From assembly GCA_032173965.1 (NCBI GenBank), contig CM063283.1, forward strand, positions 84,030,243 to 84,094,242: a stretch of 64,000 nt of DNA, written 5' to 3'. A model generated the notes under the pieces. That model was given only the letters and a program-made list of their open reading frames with translations, had not been told where the DNA came from and did no database searches. The DNA comes from Sitta carolinensis. Its lineage: Eukaryota; Chordata; Aves; Passeriformes; Sittidae. Shown one piece after another: positions 24,553 through 36,848 of the stretch. Positions within the stretch are counted from its first letter, which is position 1, and the number at the start of each line of letters is the position of its first letter. The position numbers and the translations under genes are program-made.

Positions 24553-24722
24553 TTCCCTTCCCTTCCCTTCCCTTCCCTTCCCTTCCCTTCCCTTCCCTTC
24601 CCTTCCCTTCCCTTCCCTTCCCTTCCCTTCCCTTCCCTTCCCTTCCCTTCCCTTCCCTTCCCTTCCCTTCCCTTCCCTTCCCTTCCCTTCCCTTCCCTTC
24701 CCTTCCCTTCCCTTCCCTTCCC
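24553..24722. repeat. Perfect pentanucleotide array (TTCCC)34
   Basis: 170 bp of uninterrupted TTCCC units on the plus strand (GGGAA on the minus strand), 34 copies by position count. It is a homopyrimidine/homopurine tract. The minus strand has a GGG triplet every five bases, a repeated G-quadruplex pattern with 2-base loops, and a GGAA core in every unit. Reading frames across it give only Ser-Leu-Pro-Phe-Pro repeats and are not genes. Confidence 0.97.
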
Positions 24723-24723
24723 T

Positions 24724-24885
24724 ATGCCTATTAAACTTATTAATTAATGTATTAACTTATAATTATTAGTAATTATTACTATATAATTTATTAATTATAT
24801 ATAATTAATATATTATATATTAATATATACTTATTAATTACCTTATTAACTTATAATAAACTTATTAACTATGACACTTAAAATG
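24724..24885. repeat. AT-rich low-complexity block beside the pentamer array
   Basis: Almost pure A+T built from TTATTAA-like units. CTTATTAA-type motifs recur at both ends of the block, with a TATATAATTAATATATTATATA-like core. It begins within about 10 bp of the end of the TTCCC array. Confidence 0.85.
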
Positions 24886-27800
24886 TAGCTGTACCTAAGT
24901 GGACATAATGAAGAGATCTACTAAAGGTATTTCTTTGCAATGAAAACTTTAATTTTTTTCTGGATCTGGCAATATCTGTAAGTCAGTGAGGAGATCTTAA
25001 CTGCCTGAGTCCACCATGAGCATTGAAGTGCAGCTATGAGGAACTGATAAAAAGGAAAAGATTGAATGAGTGCCATTGCAATGTTAAAAAAAAAAATACT
25101 AAAATAATATAACAACTGCTGCAAGTAACTTTTCTTTGCTATTTTTCCCTTTAGGGAAGCAAAACTTAAAATAGTAGAAATGAGACAGTAAAAAGTGAGA
25201 ATCCACTGACAATTTTGTTTCTGATTTGATTTTTGGCCTGTGTTGGCTTGGCAGATTCTATTGACTTCACCAGACACATTTGATGGTAACTTTTTCAAGG
25301 ATATCTAAACAAGTTAGGCTCCTAAGTCTTAACTTAAAACTTTCAATAGTCTCTTGGGATCCTAAATACTGTTTTAAGTCAATTACACCTAAACTCCCAA
25401 GGTCTGACCCTGAAAAAGGAATTTATATGCTACAGCAAAAGTTATGATGCAATTATGTACACGTGACTTAGGTACATCACCCTTGAGATTGAAAAATAAC
25501 TACATGTTAAGAGAAGCAGTTCCTTCACCAGGCATAGTAAGTGCTGAACCCACAGCTCAGCAGTGCAATGTCAATATGGCACCTTCTCCAGGCTACCAAG
25601 CTGCAGAAAAATGAGCATTTAGTGAAGATCAGCTTTGAGATACACCTCTGGTAACCAGTTTGTTTTTTAAGGTTCTGCTACAACAAAGCAGGAATTCAGT
25701 ATAAGCCCAGGTAGGACAGGCCAAGCTGAGCCTGAGTAGAATTGTGGGATGCCAGAAATGAGTGGATCAGCAGAGGATTCGGTGGTCCCGCTCGCTTCAG
25801 CTACTCACTGTCTCACTTTAGTGACCATACAAGGGTATGGAACAACTTCTGATGTCTTAGACACCAAAAAAAATTTTAGGAAGGAAGAGATGATAGCAAA
25901 GCAGCATATATGATCTTAGTTTGCTTGAAAAGGTCCAGTGAATGAGGACCATGTCAAAAAGTCAAAACTTGTAGCAATTAAAATGTCTGTGCCATTTTCC
26001 ATTGTGATTTCTTCTCCATGTGGTATTTGGTCTAAGATGGTCAAAGCAGTGTTCTATACACCAAGGCTGGAAAACTGGCTATTTGCTGTTTATTTTACTA
26101 CTTTTTTCCTTTTGTTAGTACCAGAGTTTTTATGCCACTGGTAATTCTCTTCCAGTTGTTTTCTTCACAGCTACTATGAAGGTTCCTGTGGGGTTGAGGC
26201 CTTTGTAGATGCAAGACACCCTCTGACATTTCCACTTCGATCTTCCATTCTCATGTCCTCTGCCTCACTGTCTGACACATTGCAAGCTCTTACTTTCCAT
26301 CTGTACCTCAGCAGCACCACTGACAGTCAAACATGTAACTTAGCACTGCTGTGACACTGCATCAATCAAATGCACACAGATCCCTTGCTGGTGTGTGACT
26401 TGAATTAAAGAGTAAAACTTGTTCTTAACCCAGCTAATCCACTTTTACTTTGGGGAAGGAATCCATGGTTAAAAATGCACTGACCTACTTCTTCCTTGGC
26501 TAGACTTTAACTGTTGACAGCACGTAGTTATATTCTGCTCCATTCAAGAAAGTTCCTATGTGCAGTTTATATATGTTCTACCATGCAGGGATCTCCTGAA
26601 GCATCCCTTTGCACCTACATCAGCCCTCACACTAGGCTTTCCTCCTTGTATGACCAAAATCATGAGGCACGTGGGTATACATATGCCTGATTCTCTCCTG
26701 TCACCCAGCTAGATGACCCTAACCTGGACCAGGAAAGAGTAATAGCAATCCAAGTACTATGGATGTAGTCCAAGCAGTGTGATCCATAATGGCCCACTAA
26801 GCATGGTTAATGAGAAATTTTAATTTCCACTACAGAGCCCTCATCTTTAATTATTCCACTTTTCTGTTTGAGAATCCCTTTCTGAGAAAATGGACTTTGG
26901 CATTTTGGGGGATAATGGTGTGGAAATAAGTACATAAATAAAAGGAATACATTAACAGTTTTTTTCCAGCTCCCAGATTTGTGTTTGTTTTGGGGCTTTT
27001 TTTCCCGACAAAATGTTTTCTATGGGTATAACTAGTGCATGACAAAATTTGTCAGAAAAAGGTAACTAGTGAGTCTTTTATCCTTGTTCTATTATTTCTC
27101 TTTTCTTAATCATGAGAAATGTAGAAAAACAGGGCTGAAATTAAATACAAAATTTTATAAACTTTTGAATCTGGTACTAAGACAGGAGTCAGGCCTCACT
27201 GTTAGTTACATCAACAAAAAGCAATGAATTTTTCATTAGCCACAAGGATAAATAATTCACTAGGAGGAAAGGGAACCAGGAGAACAACTTCAGCTCAGCT
27301 GAAACTTCACCCCCACAGCACAAATCTTCCTTTCTCTTGTGCTCACACTCCAAGAAAAGAGCCTTATCCTCAGACAGCTTGGTTCATAGAATGGAACATG
27401 TACTTCTCTTCTGCTGAGACCCTTCAGCTCTATGGAAAATGTGTAATTCTTCAGGGGCACTGGGAGTGAAACCCAGGTGGTCTCTGTCCCCAGTGACCTC
27501 TGCCCGAAGCAGCTAGCTGAAGTTCTGCCGCAGTACAAGTAGGTGTACTCATCAAGTACAACTATATTCAAGTCCTTTGAACAGAGTGGGAAGGCTGCAA
27601 TCAGGGGGTGGAGGAAGTAGAAAACTGCCCCATGATGCTGACTGTTTGCCCAAGAGGTCAGCGGGGAGGATCTGAGATACTTGGTGGGCAGGACTCTGAG
27701 GATATTGGAAAAGCATCCTCAAGTTAAACAGAAAAATCTAGATTAAATGGTTTGGAAAAAGGAACACCAATCAGATATTACATTAGTAAAATAATATATG

Positions 27801-30800
27801 TTTTTACAAAAAAAAAAAAAAAAACCAACCAAACAAAAAACAACAACCCTGCATGCTAAGAAAAAGAAAAAGGTTTCGCTGTAAATCTGTGGGTAATTAT
27901 CTCAGTAATTTCTTGCCTTCATTTAAGTCAGCAGAGGAATACTTGTCAGACCACAGGGGGCTTCATGGAAGTGAGAGAAATTAGCTGAGACTTCTATTTC
28001 TCAAGATTTTTAGGAGACATTCAAACCTCATTCTAAGGAACTTGCAAACATGTCTCAAGGTGAAACCTTCTGGAAGCATTTGTTGTTCAGCCACTGCGAT
28101 AACTGTGGCAGTGCTGTGACTCCTCTAATATATCAGGAATTGCACTCTTTTTCCCACCCCAGATGCAATTATTTTACCTTACAGACTTACAGAACGCTAT
28201 TTATTTAGAAACTTTAATAGGGTCCACAAGGAGTTAATATTAAATTCATATTCATTTAAAAGAATGTTGTCATGCAGATGTTTTTAAAATTTCTGCTTCT
28301 TGGGTATGCATTTGTCAACCAGAAATTGGCAAAAATACAAAAAATTATAATGGAAACTAATTTCCCTGAAGGACTCATTAAATCTTTCTCCTGCCTTTTG
28401 TCTCCCCATTTGCTTTTTCCTCTTACTTCATGGGCTCCATCCAGTACCAAAGCTTTTAATTGTCTGGACTGTCAGGTTTTGACATCCTAATCTCCCACTT
28501 CGAGGAGACTTGCATCTTAGTAACTTAGCATCTGAATACCAAACATCTCTTGGCTCACAACCCTCCTGCAGCTGAGCCCCAGTTTGCATCTGTGCTCCAG
28601 TTTGCATGTCTTAAACCCTCTCCTGCTCTCCATGGTGTAGATAAGTAGCTCAACAACCTTCCCCAAGTCATTCTCCTCTTTTTTAATTTGACAGTCAGGA
28701 TTTCATCATCTGCAAAATTTACCTGTAACAAAAAACCCAGGCAGCCACAAAAGAAAATATTGCTATAAACTGCTCAGTGTAATTCTGCCGAATTTTGCAC
28801 CACTTATACCAAGAGAATTTGCTGATTTTCATCAGAGCAGAAGCTGGTGTGCTTGTACAAACCATGCTTCCCAGACCTGGAAGCCTCCTTTTCCCACAGG
28901 GAACATGTAGAATCAAAGCCATAAATTTTTACTCTGGATGGTAGCAATCAAGCCTACAGGTGACATTCTGTTAAAATGATTGAAATGAACCTGGGAATCT
29001 CTAGTAATAGGGAGGCTGGGAAGAGCATAGTTGTGTGTATGGAAGGAGGCAGGCAGCCATGGCCATGCAACTACTTTAATGGAAATTCTCATAGGAGAAG
29101 AATGAAGAAACATGCTCAGAACAGAGAAGCAAGCAACTGCTTATATTTGGCTGACTAAATGCAGGGATCAGTTACTAATTACTGTGCTTGTTTGGTGGGT
29201 ATTGTCTGTATAGGGACTGTGCACCTGCTATTCTGCTATGAGAGACTGGAGCTTTCATAGTTCGGGGCTGCACTTGAAGACAAGGGACACCACGAAAGGC
29301 TGTTGTACTTGTAGTCTCTAATGAAGCCTCTTTTAATAGCTCTTACATGGTTTTGCAGGTTAGATGTGCCAGAATAGTGCCAGAATAAAGCCAGACAAGA
29401 CACAAGTCTTTCCCTCTGAAAACTACAATTATGTGGTACTGAGATTCTTCTCTGCTATAATTTTCCTGTATTTCCCCCCCATATATATATATTTATTTAT
29501 TCCATTAGTGATAGTATACCATCTTCCCAGAAAAGGCTGTTACCAGTTAATGTGCTGAAGGTGTTACCAGTAAGATGCTGAAGAAGCTGCTGGCTGTGTA
29601 CTTATGTCCATTATAGAGATACCTGGAGGACCAGGCAGGTCCTAATGTCATTAATTTTTCTTTCAAAATCTTTTACTGTCAAAAGAAATGGAAAAAAAGA
29701 AAAATGTGAAAAAATATAACTACACTGTTAAAGTACTGGCAGTTAATGGTGCTTTACTGAAAGAGAGAAATTCTGCTTACAAATTATTCAGTCCAGGAGA
29801 ATGTTGCAACTGCACAGAAAAATCAGAAATGTTCTGTGCCTGGGTCCTCCCTATCCCAAATACTCATGAGTCCTCCAAACCAGACTCTTCCAATATAGTA
29901 AAACACTGTTGTCATCCACTTTCAGCTGTTTTTGTACATCATTTTTGTAGATGACAAGGTCACAGTGATAGCAGACCAGGCTTGCTGGAAGGTGTCATTC
30001 AAGGTGACATCAAGTGTGTCTGGAGAGAAATTCTTCCTGGAGTCCTTAGGAATCTGGACAATGCTTGGTTGTACTAAATGCTCCCTGGCAACCAACAGAG
30101 AAGCTCAGGGCAGAAAGATAGATTAGTGTTACCTTCTTCCAGTCATTTGTAAATATGCCCTTGCATGCTTGCATTTCCAGGATCTGCCCACTCTCTTTTA
30201 ATGAAAAAAAACTAATGAATTTTTTGATTTTATTTGGTTTTTTTAAAAGGACCTCATGCACTCTGACACTGAGTTTTATTTTGAAACAGCTCACAAAAAC
30301 ACTGTAAGGATGGCAGGATAGTCTTGCCACAACAAAAAACTGTGAACATAATTTCTCCTGATTTGAAGTAGTTCAGCATTGAAACCATTTATTGATTTCT
30401 TAATGACAAATCATTGACTCAAAATCTATGAAGCATTTATGCAGAATCAATACTGGTAATGTAACAGAAAAACAAAAATACTAGACAGTTACAAAATATA
30501 ATGTAGGTTTGTACAAGTTTCTAAAATTGCCCTTCTATAGCTGAACCCAAGAAGTTCTGATCTCAGATACATTTGCACATGAGACGTGGCTACTCTGGCT
30601 ACATGTCACCCTCACTGTTCCCAACGCTCCACAGTGGGGAAGCCCCCCCAGGTCCACCAGGACATCCTGGGTATGGGTCCCACTGCACACCACACACACA
30701 GTCTTCCCCTCTGGATGCTCTCTGCCTCCCATCCCCTGTGCCCAGAGAGCCTGCCTGGGCAGTGGCTGTGGAGCCACAGGGCCATATTGGTGTTCTGTTC

Positions 30801-33800
30801 CCACTATGTAACCTCTCTCCTAAGATACAAATACTTTATACTTCTTTTTTGCTAATTTTCAAGCAAATTTCAAAAGTGTCTGTGCAGGTCCCAACAGTCA
30901 TTTTCCTCTTCAGCACTACTCCCTCTGCACAGTGAGGATGTTAGACCCACACATAGCACGCACAAGTGCATCATTTACTGTCCCATTTCTGTCTTACCTG
31001 CTGATGCTGTCCCAAACCATTTGACATGGGAAACAGGGCCCATGTGAACAGGATCATGCCTGATGGCATAACTCATCTTTTCCTTCTCTAACAATACAAA
31101 TGTTTGAAAATTCAATAATTTTGCAATAATAAATGCTCGCAATGTGCTCTTTTCACTAATACCTATTGTTTTACAGTTTGCCTAAAACTAAACTGAATAA
31201 TTCAGACTTGAAGAGTCTGTTCTAGTTGTGTTGTTGCCTTCTGAATTATTTCAGAGACATTTTGGAAATATATAAAACCCTTCTTGCACAGATAGAGAAT
31301 TTGGATTTTAAATGTTAACATTTAAATAAATCAGTCAAAAGTTGGGGTTTTTAATTCTGAACAGAAAACCAGCCCACACTTTTACCTGAATTGAAACACA
31401 CATCTGAAAATGTTGCCTCTAAATTGAAACTGAAAACTGAACATCCTTTGGTTTCAGTAGCTCCAAGGACTTTTGCTATGACTTAGAATAGTTTTTATTT
31501 CCCACTGAGAATGCATTAGTACTGGCTTGTTTCGATCCACTGCTGTATTTAGTTAGTATTTCAAAGCAAAGCAGCCTCTTCTGTGTTTTTCTTCCTGCCA
31601 TTCCCATTATCACCGAGGGCAGGGGACTGGTTGCAGCCTTGCAGCCAGCACCAATTAGAGCCAGACCTGCTGTGTGGGGCTCACCTGAGCAGGTGTCCAG
31701 GTTTACACTGTAGATTTTCATGTCCCGGGCTTGCCACCCACAGAGAGAGGCAGGCTTTTCTGAGTGCCATTTAATTTGCCTTAACATGGATGTTTAAAGT
31801 AAGTCAGAGCAGCCAAGTCCCAGTGACTCCAAGCTGAGCCTGGGACGACACGGTCCCGTGTGGGCATTGACACAGCCGGCTTTCAACAGCGAGGCGAGGA
31901 GACTCCAGCCCACAGGGTCAGCCCACTGCAGTTCACATAGATTAGCACCAGGGTGGAAAGAATGAACGGAGGGTTTAACAGATAACAAGAAGTCTCAGTG
32001 GTGCTCCAGAGGTGAGCAAGGTCACTTTGAACACCAGAGGAATGTAAGCAATGTTCAGATTAATCTACCCACTACTGTCCCTTGATAGCACATAAATAAG
32101 TCACACATATCTCAGTGACTTTGATGGGAAAGATGCAGTATTTTCTCCGAGCACTAAATTTACTACTGTGGATTTCTTTATCTCTGTCTTTTAGAGGATG
32201 TGTGTTTTATACCAATCACGAGGTTAAATGTTGAAAGAGTCTTCAACTTTAAAACGGAGCCAGTTATTTTTGTTGCCTACCTTGGGATGTGGAGCTTGTA
32301 AATTACCAGGCTCTTGTTTCATAGTAGGAGTGTACTGAAGCACAGTAAATATATTTATATAGATATAAATCAGAGATAAGATTCAATGTCCCTTTGTAAG
32401 GCATGGCAAGAAATTATATGGACTTCATCAGAAGCTTCAGTTTGGGGACGAACACAAAAATTGTGTGTAGACAGGAGTTTACATCAATTTCTAAAAGTTA
32501 AAGCTTACATTTCATGTCCAAAACATATTGGACACAGAAAAGGTAGCTCTTTCAGACCTTCTTTTGTAGGGTAAAGATAAATTCACTACTTCACTAGGGT
32601 TTGGTAGCTTCTCAATACTGGTGTATGTGACCTGATGACATTTGGTAGGAATAGAGGACAGTTCCAGCTGCTAAACATCACATACTTGAATTTTCATTCT
32701 TCATCAGGAAGCAAGTATAATATCACTGCCAATGCATTCAGTGGATGTTGTAGACTGTTGAGGGAATGAGTATAATTTTACATATGCTTATAAATAGATA
32801 GATTATATACTGTAGAAAGTAAGTGTTCTCAGAAGACTACAGGGACAGTGAAGGCAGTATCACTCAGTGTAATATTATGAGTGAAGAACTGATGTGATCT
32901 TCATACTGATAGATAAAAGAAATTAAGAAGAATATGGAAACAGTCTTCTTGGCATTTAATGTAAGTTAAAATAAATAAATAAATAAATAAATAAATAAAT
33001 CTCCTAATGAAGAATGCCAAACAGAAAATGTCCAAGAGGCTGAAAAAGAGGCCTGTTAGAGTGAAATTTTAGAAAGAGTACAAAGTAATGATATAGAAAA
33101 AAAATTGCCATAAAGGAGATCAAAAGATAACTGGATTGTAATATTTAAGACCTACCCTAGGAATAAAAATGTTATATATTAAAATACTGCTTAATCTAAC
33201 AGGCAGTAGAAAATACTAGTATCCAAAAGCTGGTATCAGACATATTTAAGTAAGAAATCATGTGCAAACTTTTAATAGAAAGATAAAATTACCAAAAGAA
33301 ATTGACTTGAAGATCAAGCTCTTTCTCTTTGGAAGAAATAGTTTAGTTAAATACAGACTGTAGTATTTAATTTGGAGACACAAGAATGGGATATAAGAGC
33401 CTTGTCTCCAAGACAGAGTGAGCCTAGTGGCACCTCCAGACTCTAAAATGTCTGAAGCTGCTTGGAGAATAAAGTCAAATTATATTAATCTACAGTTTTC
33501 AGCTTCTCTTGGGATGGCTGAGGGGAGAAAATAAGATTTTTTGAGTAAAAAAATGTCACTCTTTGCAAAGAATTACTACGGTTCACCTACACATCTGCAA
33601 GAGAGAAAGAAGAAGGAAAATTATGTGTATACAGACTGCAGATGATGACATCCATCAGGAAAATGCTTCATGGCTAAAACTTTTGCTCTTGAATTTAAAT
33701 TTTGATGGTGTATTATGCAAAGGAATATTAAGAAGACAATGATCATTTAGAAAGATTAAGATATTCATGGTAATGGTTTTGCAAGATGTAATTTCAAGAA

Positions 33801-34410
33801 AAAAAAAAAGGCTCCAGGTTTTCTATGTTGCATCTTTTTTTGAGCCATATTGAAATGTAAAATTAAAGGACCCCTCATTTTTTTAAATTGTTCTGCTCTT
33901 CAATATAAAATTATCATTCCTTTTGGGAATGAGAACATGCTCCACTTTTTCAGTCTGCTTTTGCAGGTGCCATTCAGAACTTATCAATGTAATAATACCT
34001 GTATACCTTCCCATTTGCCTTATCTCTCTACGAATAAGCCTTTCTTTGATAGGTCCATTTGTCACTCTGCAGCTTATTTTGGGTCTTTATGATGCTGTGT
34101 GAGAGAGGCCTAAAACTGAAAGTCATACCTTGGTAAACATGTTTCTTTTTATGCAAGTGCAAAAATAACTGCACACAAAGAAAATGAGATAAAGCAAAGC
34201 GGAAATAAAATAAAAAGGAATTAATGCTAAAAGCTCAGAAGCACTGAAACTACTTTTCATTGCAAACTGCCTGCTCACCAGAGAATCTGAATTGTCACAG
34301 GAGGGGTTGCACACTAAAAGTATGCAAAATGATACAAGAGCTTACTCTATCCAGTATTACTCTCAGGGGAAGGATGTGCTCCATATATTTAAAATTCTAT
34401 GCCCTCTTTT
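24886..34410. other. Long unique non-coding stretch
   Basis: About 9.5 kb without a recognisable gene or transposon. It holds a 17-A run at 27808-27824, an AT dinucleotide patch near 29480, and an (AAAT)8 microsatellite at 32969-33000. A small cluster of CpGs lies at 31840-31905 around a palindromic ACACGG-TC-CCGTGT (31848-31861). Confidence 0.5.
32969..33000. repeat. (AAAT)8 microsatellite
   Basis: Eight perfect AAAT units read directly from the sequence. Likely length-polymorphic. Confidence 0.95.
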
Positions 34411-34890
34411 CATAGCATCACAGATTAATTTAGGTTGGAGAGAAACCTTGGTGATCTTCTAGTCCAATACCAAAGAAGGTCCAGCCAGCACATATTGCTT
34501 AGGGTTGTGTGCAGCTGCAGCTTAAATGTCACCAGGATTGGAAACTCAACAACCTCTTTGGGAAATTTTGTCTCTTCACCTTCCTAGCAAATCATCAAAA
34601 ACGGTAATAAGTTTCATAAAACAGTCTCTTTTCCACAATAAACAGGTTCCTCAGACTCTTCTCATTTGTTGCATGCTTCAGCCTCTGAGCATCCTGATGG
34701 CCTCCACTGCAGTAGTCCCAGTATGAAAGAATCTTTCTTGCACAGTGGAGCCCCAAACTGCACAGTTCTCCAGAAGTGGTCTCACAGGCACTGAAGAGAG
34801 GTGAAGGATCCCTTGCCTCCCTGATGGCATGGCTAACACGGCCCAGCCTGTGGCTAGCCTTCATGTGGCACAGCAGGGCAGCACAGCTGA
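34411..34890 (-). mobile_element. CR1 LINE fragment (ORF2 end plus tail)
   Basis: Degenerate reverse complement of CR1: CATCACAGATTAATTTAGGTTGGAG, GATCTTCTAGTCCAA, later CACAATAAACAGG, CAGACTCTTCTCATTTG, CATCCTGATGGCC, then GCACAGTTCTCCAGAAGTGGTCTCAC. These are landmarks of the last 500 bp of CR1. The copy is old and its ORF2 remnant is closed by stops in every frame. It ends close to the LTR that starts at about 34919. Confidence 0.75.
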
Positions 34891-35149
34891 GCAAGGCAGG
34901 GTTTGTGCAGCAGAACACTGTGCTCGTGTGGTATTAGTCTCAGGTGTCACATGCAGCCTGGGGCCCTGACACGGGGCCGAATTTTACCCCAGCCAGCTCC
35001 TGGCACCAGGCCAAGAGTGGGGGCTCCCAGGCAGCCAAGTAATCCGGGGTGCGCTGGCTGTGGGGCTTTTGCTTTACAGCTCCAGATGTTTTGCATCCAG
35101 ACTCAGGGTAAAGAACAGGGAGGGATCTCTCATGTGGTTCCCAAGGAAG

Positions 35150-35155
35150 TTTATT
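35150..35155 (-). terminator. LTR polyadenylation signal AATAAA
   Basis: The minus strand reads GGAATAAACTTCC, about 50 bases downstream of the TTTAAAAG box, as expected for an LTR with a short R region. Confidence 0.6.
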
Positions 35156-35203
35156 CCATGAGACGTTCAGGAATGAGGGCCACAGAACAGCATCATGCAC
35201 AAA

Positions 35204-35211
35204 CTTTTAAA
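35204..35211 (-). promoter_or_regulatory. LTR TATA-like box and upstream CCAAT
   Basis: TTTAAAAG on the minus strand, with an inverted CCAAT (35248-35252) about 37 bp upstream of it. The arrangement is that of a retroviral core promoter. Confidence 0.55.
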
Positions 35212-35630
35212 CAGGGGAAGGTCCGAGGGGAGGGTATAATTCTTCAACCAATAGGGTAAAAGGAGGGGAGGGGTACCAAGGCAGGTTTTCACTTTACAGT
35301 AATCAATGAGGGATTACATGGGAGGAGAACAGGCCACATGGGCCAATGGGGCCTCAGGGATTAGGGGACTGACAGGGAACATTCAAGAATAAAGATGGAT
35401 ACAACATGGGATTGACAACAGGAGAGGGGAAAAGAACAATCTGGATCAAGGGGCAGGGTTGGGGTAAGATGGACAACTGGGAAAGGGAGGAGAAAACTTG
35501 GACCAAACCAACTAACATGGGGAAACCAGGGATGATCTTTCTAGAAGTTACAATACAAAACCCGTATTAAAGAAAAACACACCACCACTCGGCCCTCAAT
35601 GTAAGAGGAATAAAAAGCTCTTAGGGTGTG

Positions 35631-36018
35631 TCCAGAGGGCAACAAAGATGACAAAAGGCCTCAAGGGGAAGACTTTGGAGAAGCAGCTGAGGTCACTTGG
35701 TTTGTTAAACTTAGAAAAGAAGACAGAGAGGTGATTTCATCACAGTTTACAGCTTCCTTGAGGCAGTCAGTGGAGGGCAGGTGCTGATCTCTCTCTGGTG
35801 AATGATGACAAGACACATGGAAATGGTGTGAAACTGCATGGGGATATTCAAACAGGATTTTAGGAAAAGGTTTTTCATACAGCATGGTTTGTCACTGGAA
35901 CTGGCTTTCAAGGGAGATGATCACAACACCAAGACTGTCAGAGTTCAAGAACCACATGGCATTAGTCATATAATTTCAGTTTTAAGGGGTCCTGCAAGGA
36001 ACAAGGAGTTGGACTAAT
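35631..36018 (+). mobile_element. CR1 LINE fragment (ORF2 end)
   Basis: Sense-strand CR1 landmarks: GTCCAGAGGGCAACAAAGATG, then GATGACAAGACACATGGAAATGG, GGATATTCAAACAGGATTTTAGG, CACTGGAACTGGC, GAGTTCAAGAACC and GGAGTTGGACTAA. The terminal ATTCTATGATT repeats are missing. It faces the minus-strand CR1 at 34411-34890, with the solo LTR between them. Confidence 0.75.
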
Positions 36019-36758
36019 TTTTTTAGTGTTGTTTTGTTTTGATTTCAAAAGTGTCTGTGCTTGGTTACTACAGTTTGGTTTTCTGAATTCACTGAAGATA
36101 CTTCTTGCAAATCAATCTTCCAAAACTTTGAGAAAAGCGAGGAATGGTCAGCGACATTCATTTCGCATTAAATAAGGTGACATTTTGAGGACGTGTGTTA
36201 AAAAAGTCTGAAGATTCAACATTAAAAGCAGTGCATAAGATGTTTTACACATGAAATATTTTTAAAAGCAAATGAAAAAGAAAACTGGAGATAACTGTAG
36301 ACTACTTCTTCTTATTTTTTATCTAAAAAAGTATCAGTCACAAAATTTCTGGCAGCCATGGGAAAGCAAGAAAAAGCTTCTTTTATGTCCTCAGAAACCA
36401 GCCCATTCTCTTTACTTCTGTTAGCAGCATATAAACTTACTGCTGCTTTAACATCAAGGTACATAAAGGCAAATACCTTTCTCAGTACAACCCTTTCATT
36501 ATTTTTCTCTGTATAAGTGATTCATGTTCCCTTATAAAACATGACTGTAGAACTTTAGTTCTTTCAAAACTTTTTTATAGACTTAACTCCTAGGCATGGA
36601 GACTGGCATAGGGAGATTCATAACTAGCACTAGCATGTTTGTCAGCATGATTTGTCACTGCATCAGGTGAAAACTTTGAAGTTAATTGGTTCATATTTAA
36701 GCCATGCTTTGAAAATGCAAAGCTCAATGCAGCTTTTTTCAATAATGAGGTCCATTTC

Positions 36759-36787
36759 TTATACTGACTGATAAGCAGTCAGTATAA
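36759..36787. repeat. Perfect inverted repeat, 12-bp arms, 5-base loop
   Basis: TTATACTGACTG (36759-36770), loop ATAAG, CAGTCAGTATAA (36776-36787). With small bulges the pairing extends outward: TT with AA, then CCAT with ATGG. The result is a hairpin of about 50 nt (36749-36798) with roughly 20 base pairs. Confidence 0.9.
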
Positions 36788-36821
36788 AATGATGGGCTCT
36801 TAAATCTCTGGGAATTGTACT

Positions 36822-36848
36822 TAATGAGAATGACTTTGATTCTCATTA
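36822..36848. repeat. Perfect inverted repeat, 10-bp arms, 7-base loop
   Basis: TAATGAGAAT, loop GACTTTG, ATTCTCATTA. It lies 34 bp beyond the preceding inverted repeat, and pairing does not extend past the 10-bp arms. Confidence 0.9.

Larger units (their letters stand above)
34919..35581 (-). mobile_element. ERV solo LTR (about 660 bp)
   Basis: On the minus strand the segment has the order of a retroviral LTR: TGTG start, two CCAAT-type boxes (35343-35347 and 35248-35252), a TTTAAAAG TATA-like box (35204-35211), AATAAA (35150-35155) about 50 bases later, then about 230 bases of R/U5-like sequence ending CGAGCACA. The ends TGTG...CACA form a minimal inverted repeat. I could not resolve a flanking duplication, so the exact ends are provisional. 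No coding sequence follows, so it is a solo LTR. The TATA-to-AATAAA spacing suggests a short R, as in gammaretrovirus-like ERVs, but this class assignment is weak. Confidence 0.65.

Noticed and set aside
24393..24747. Two open frames encoding Ser-Leu-Pro-Phe-Pro repeats
   Set aside because: They are translations of the TTCCC microsatellite. A 5-bp unit read in triplets yields a 5-residue repeat in every frame without stops.
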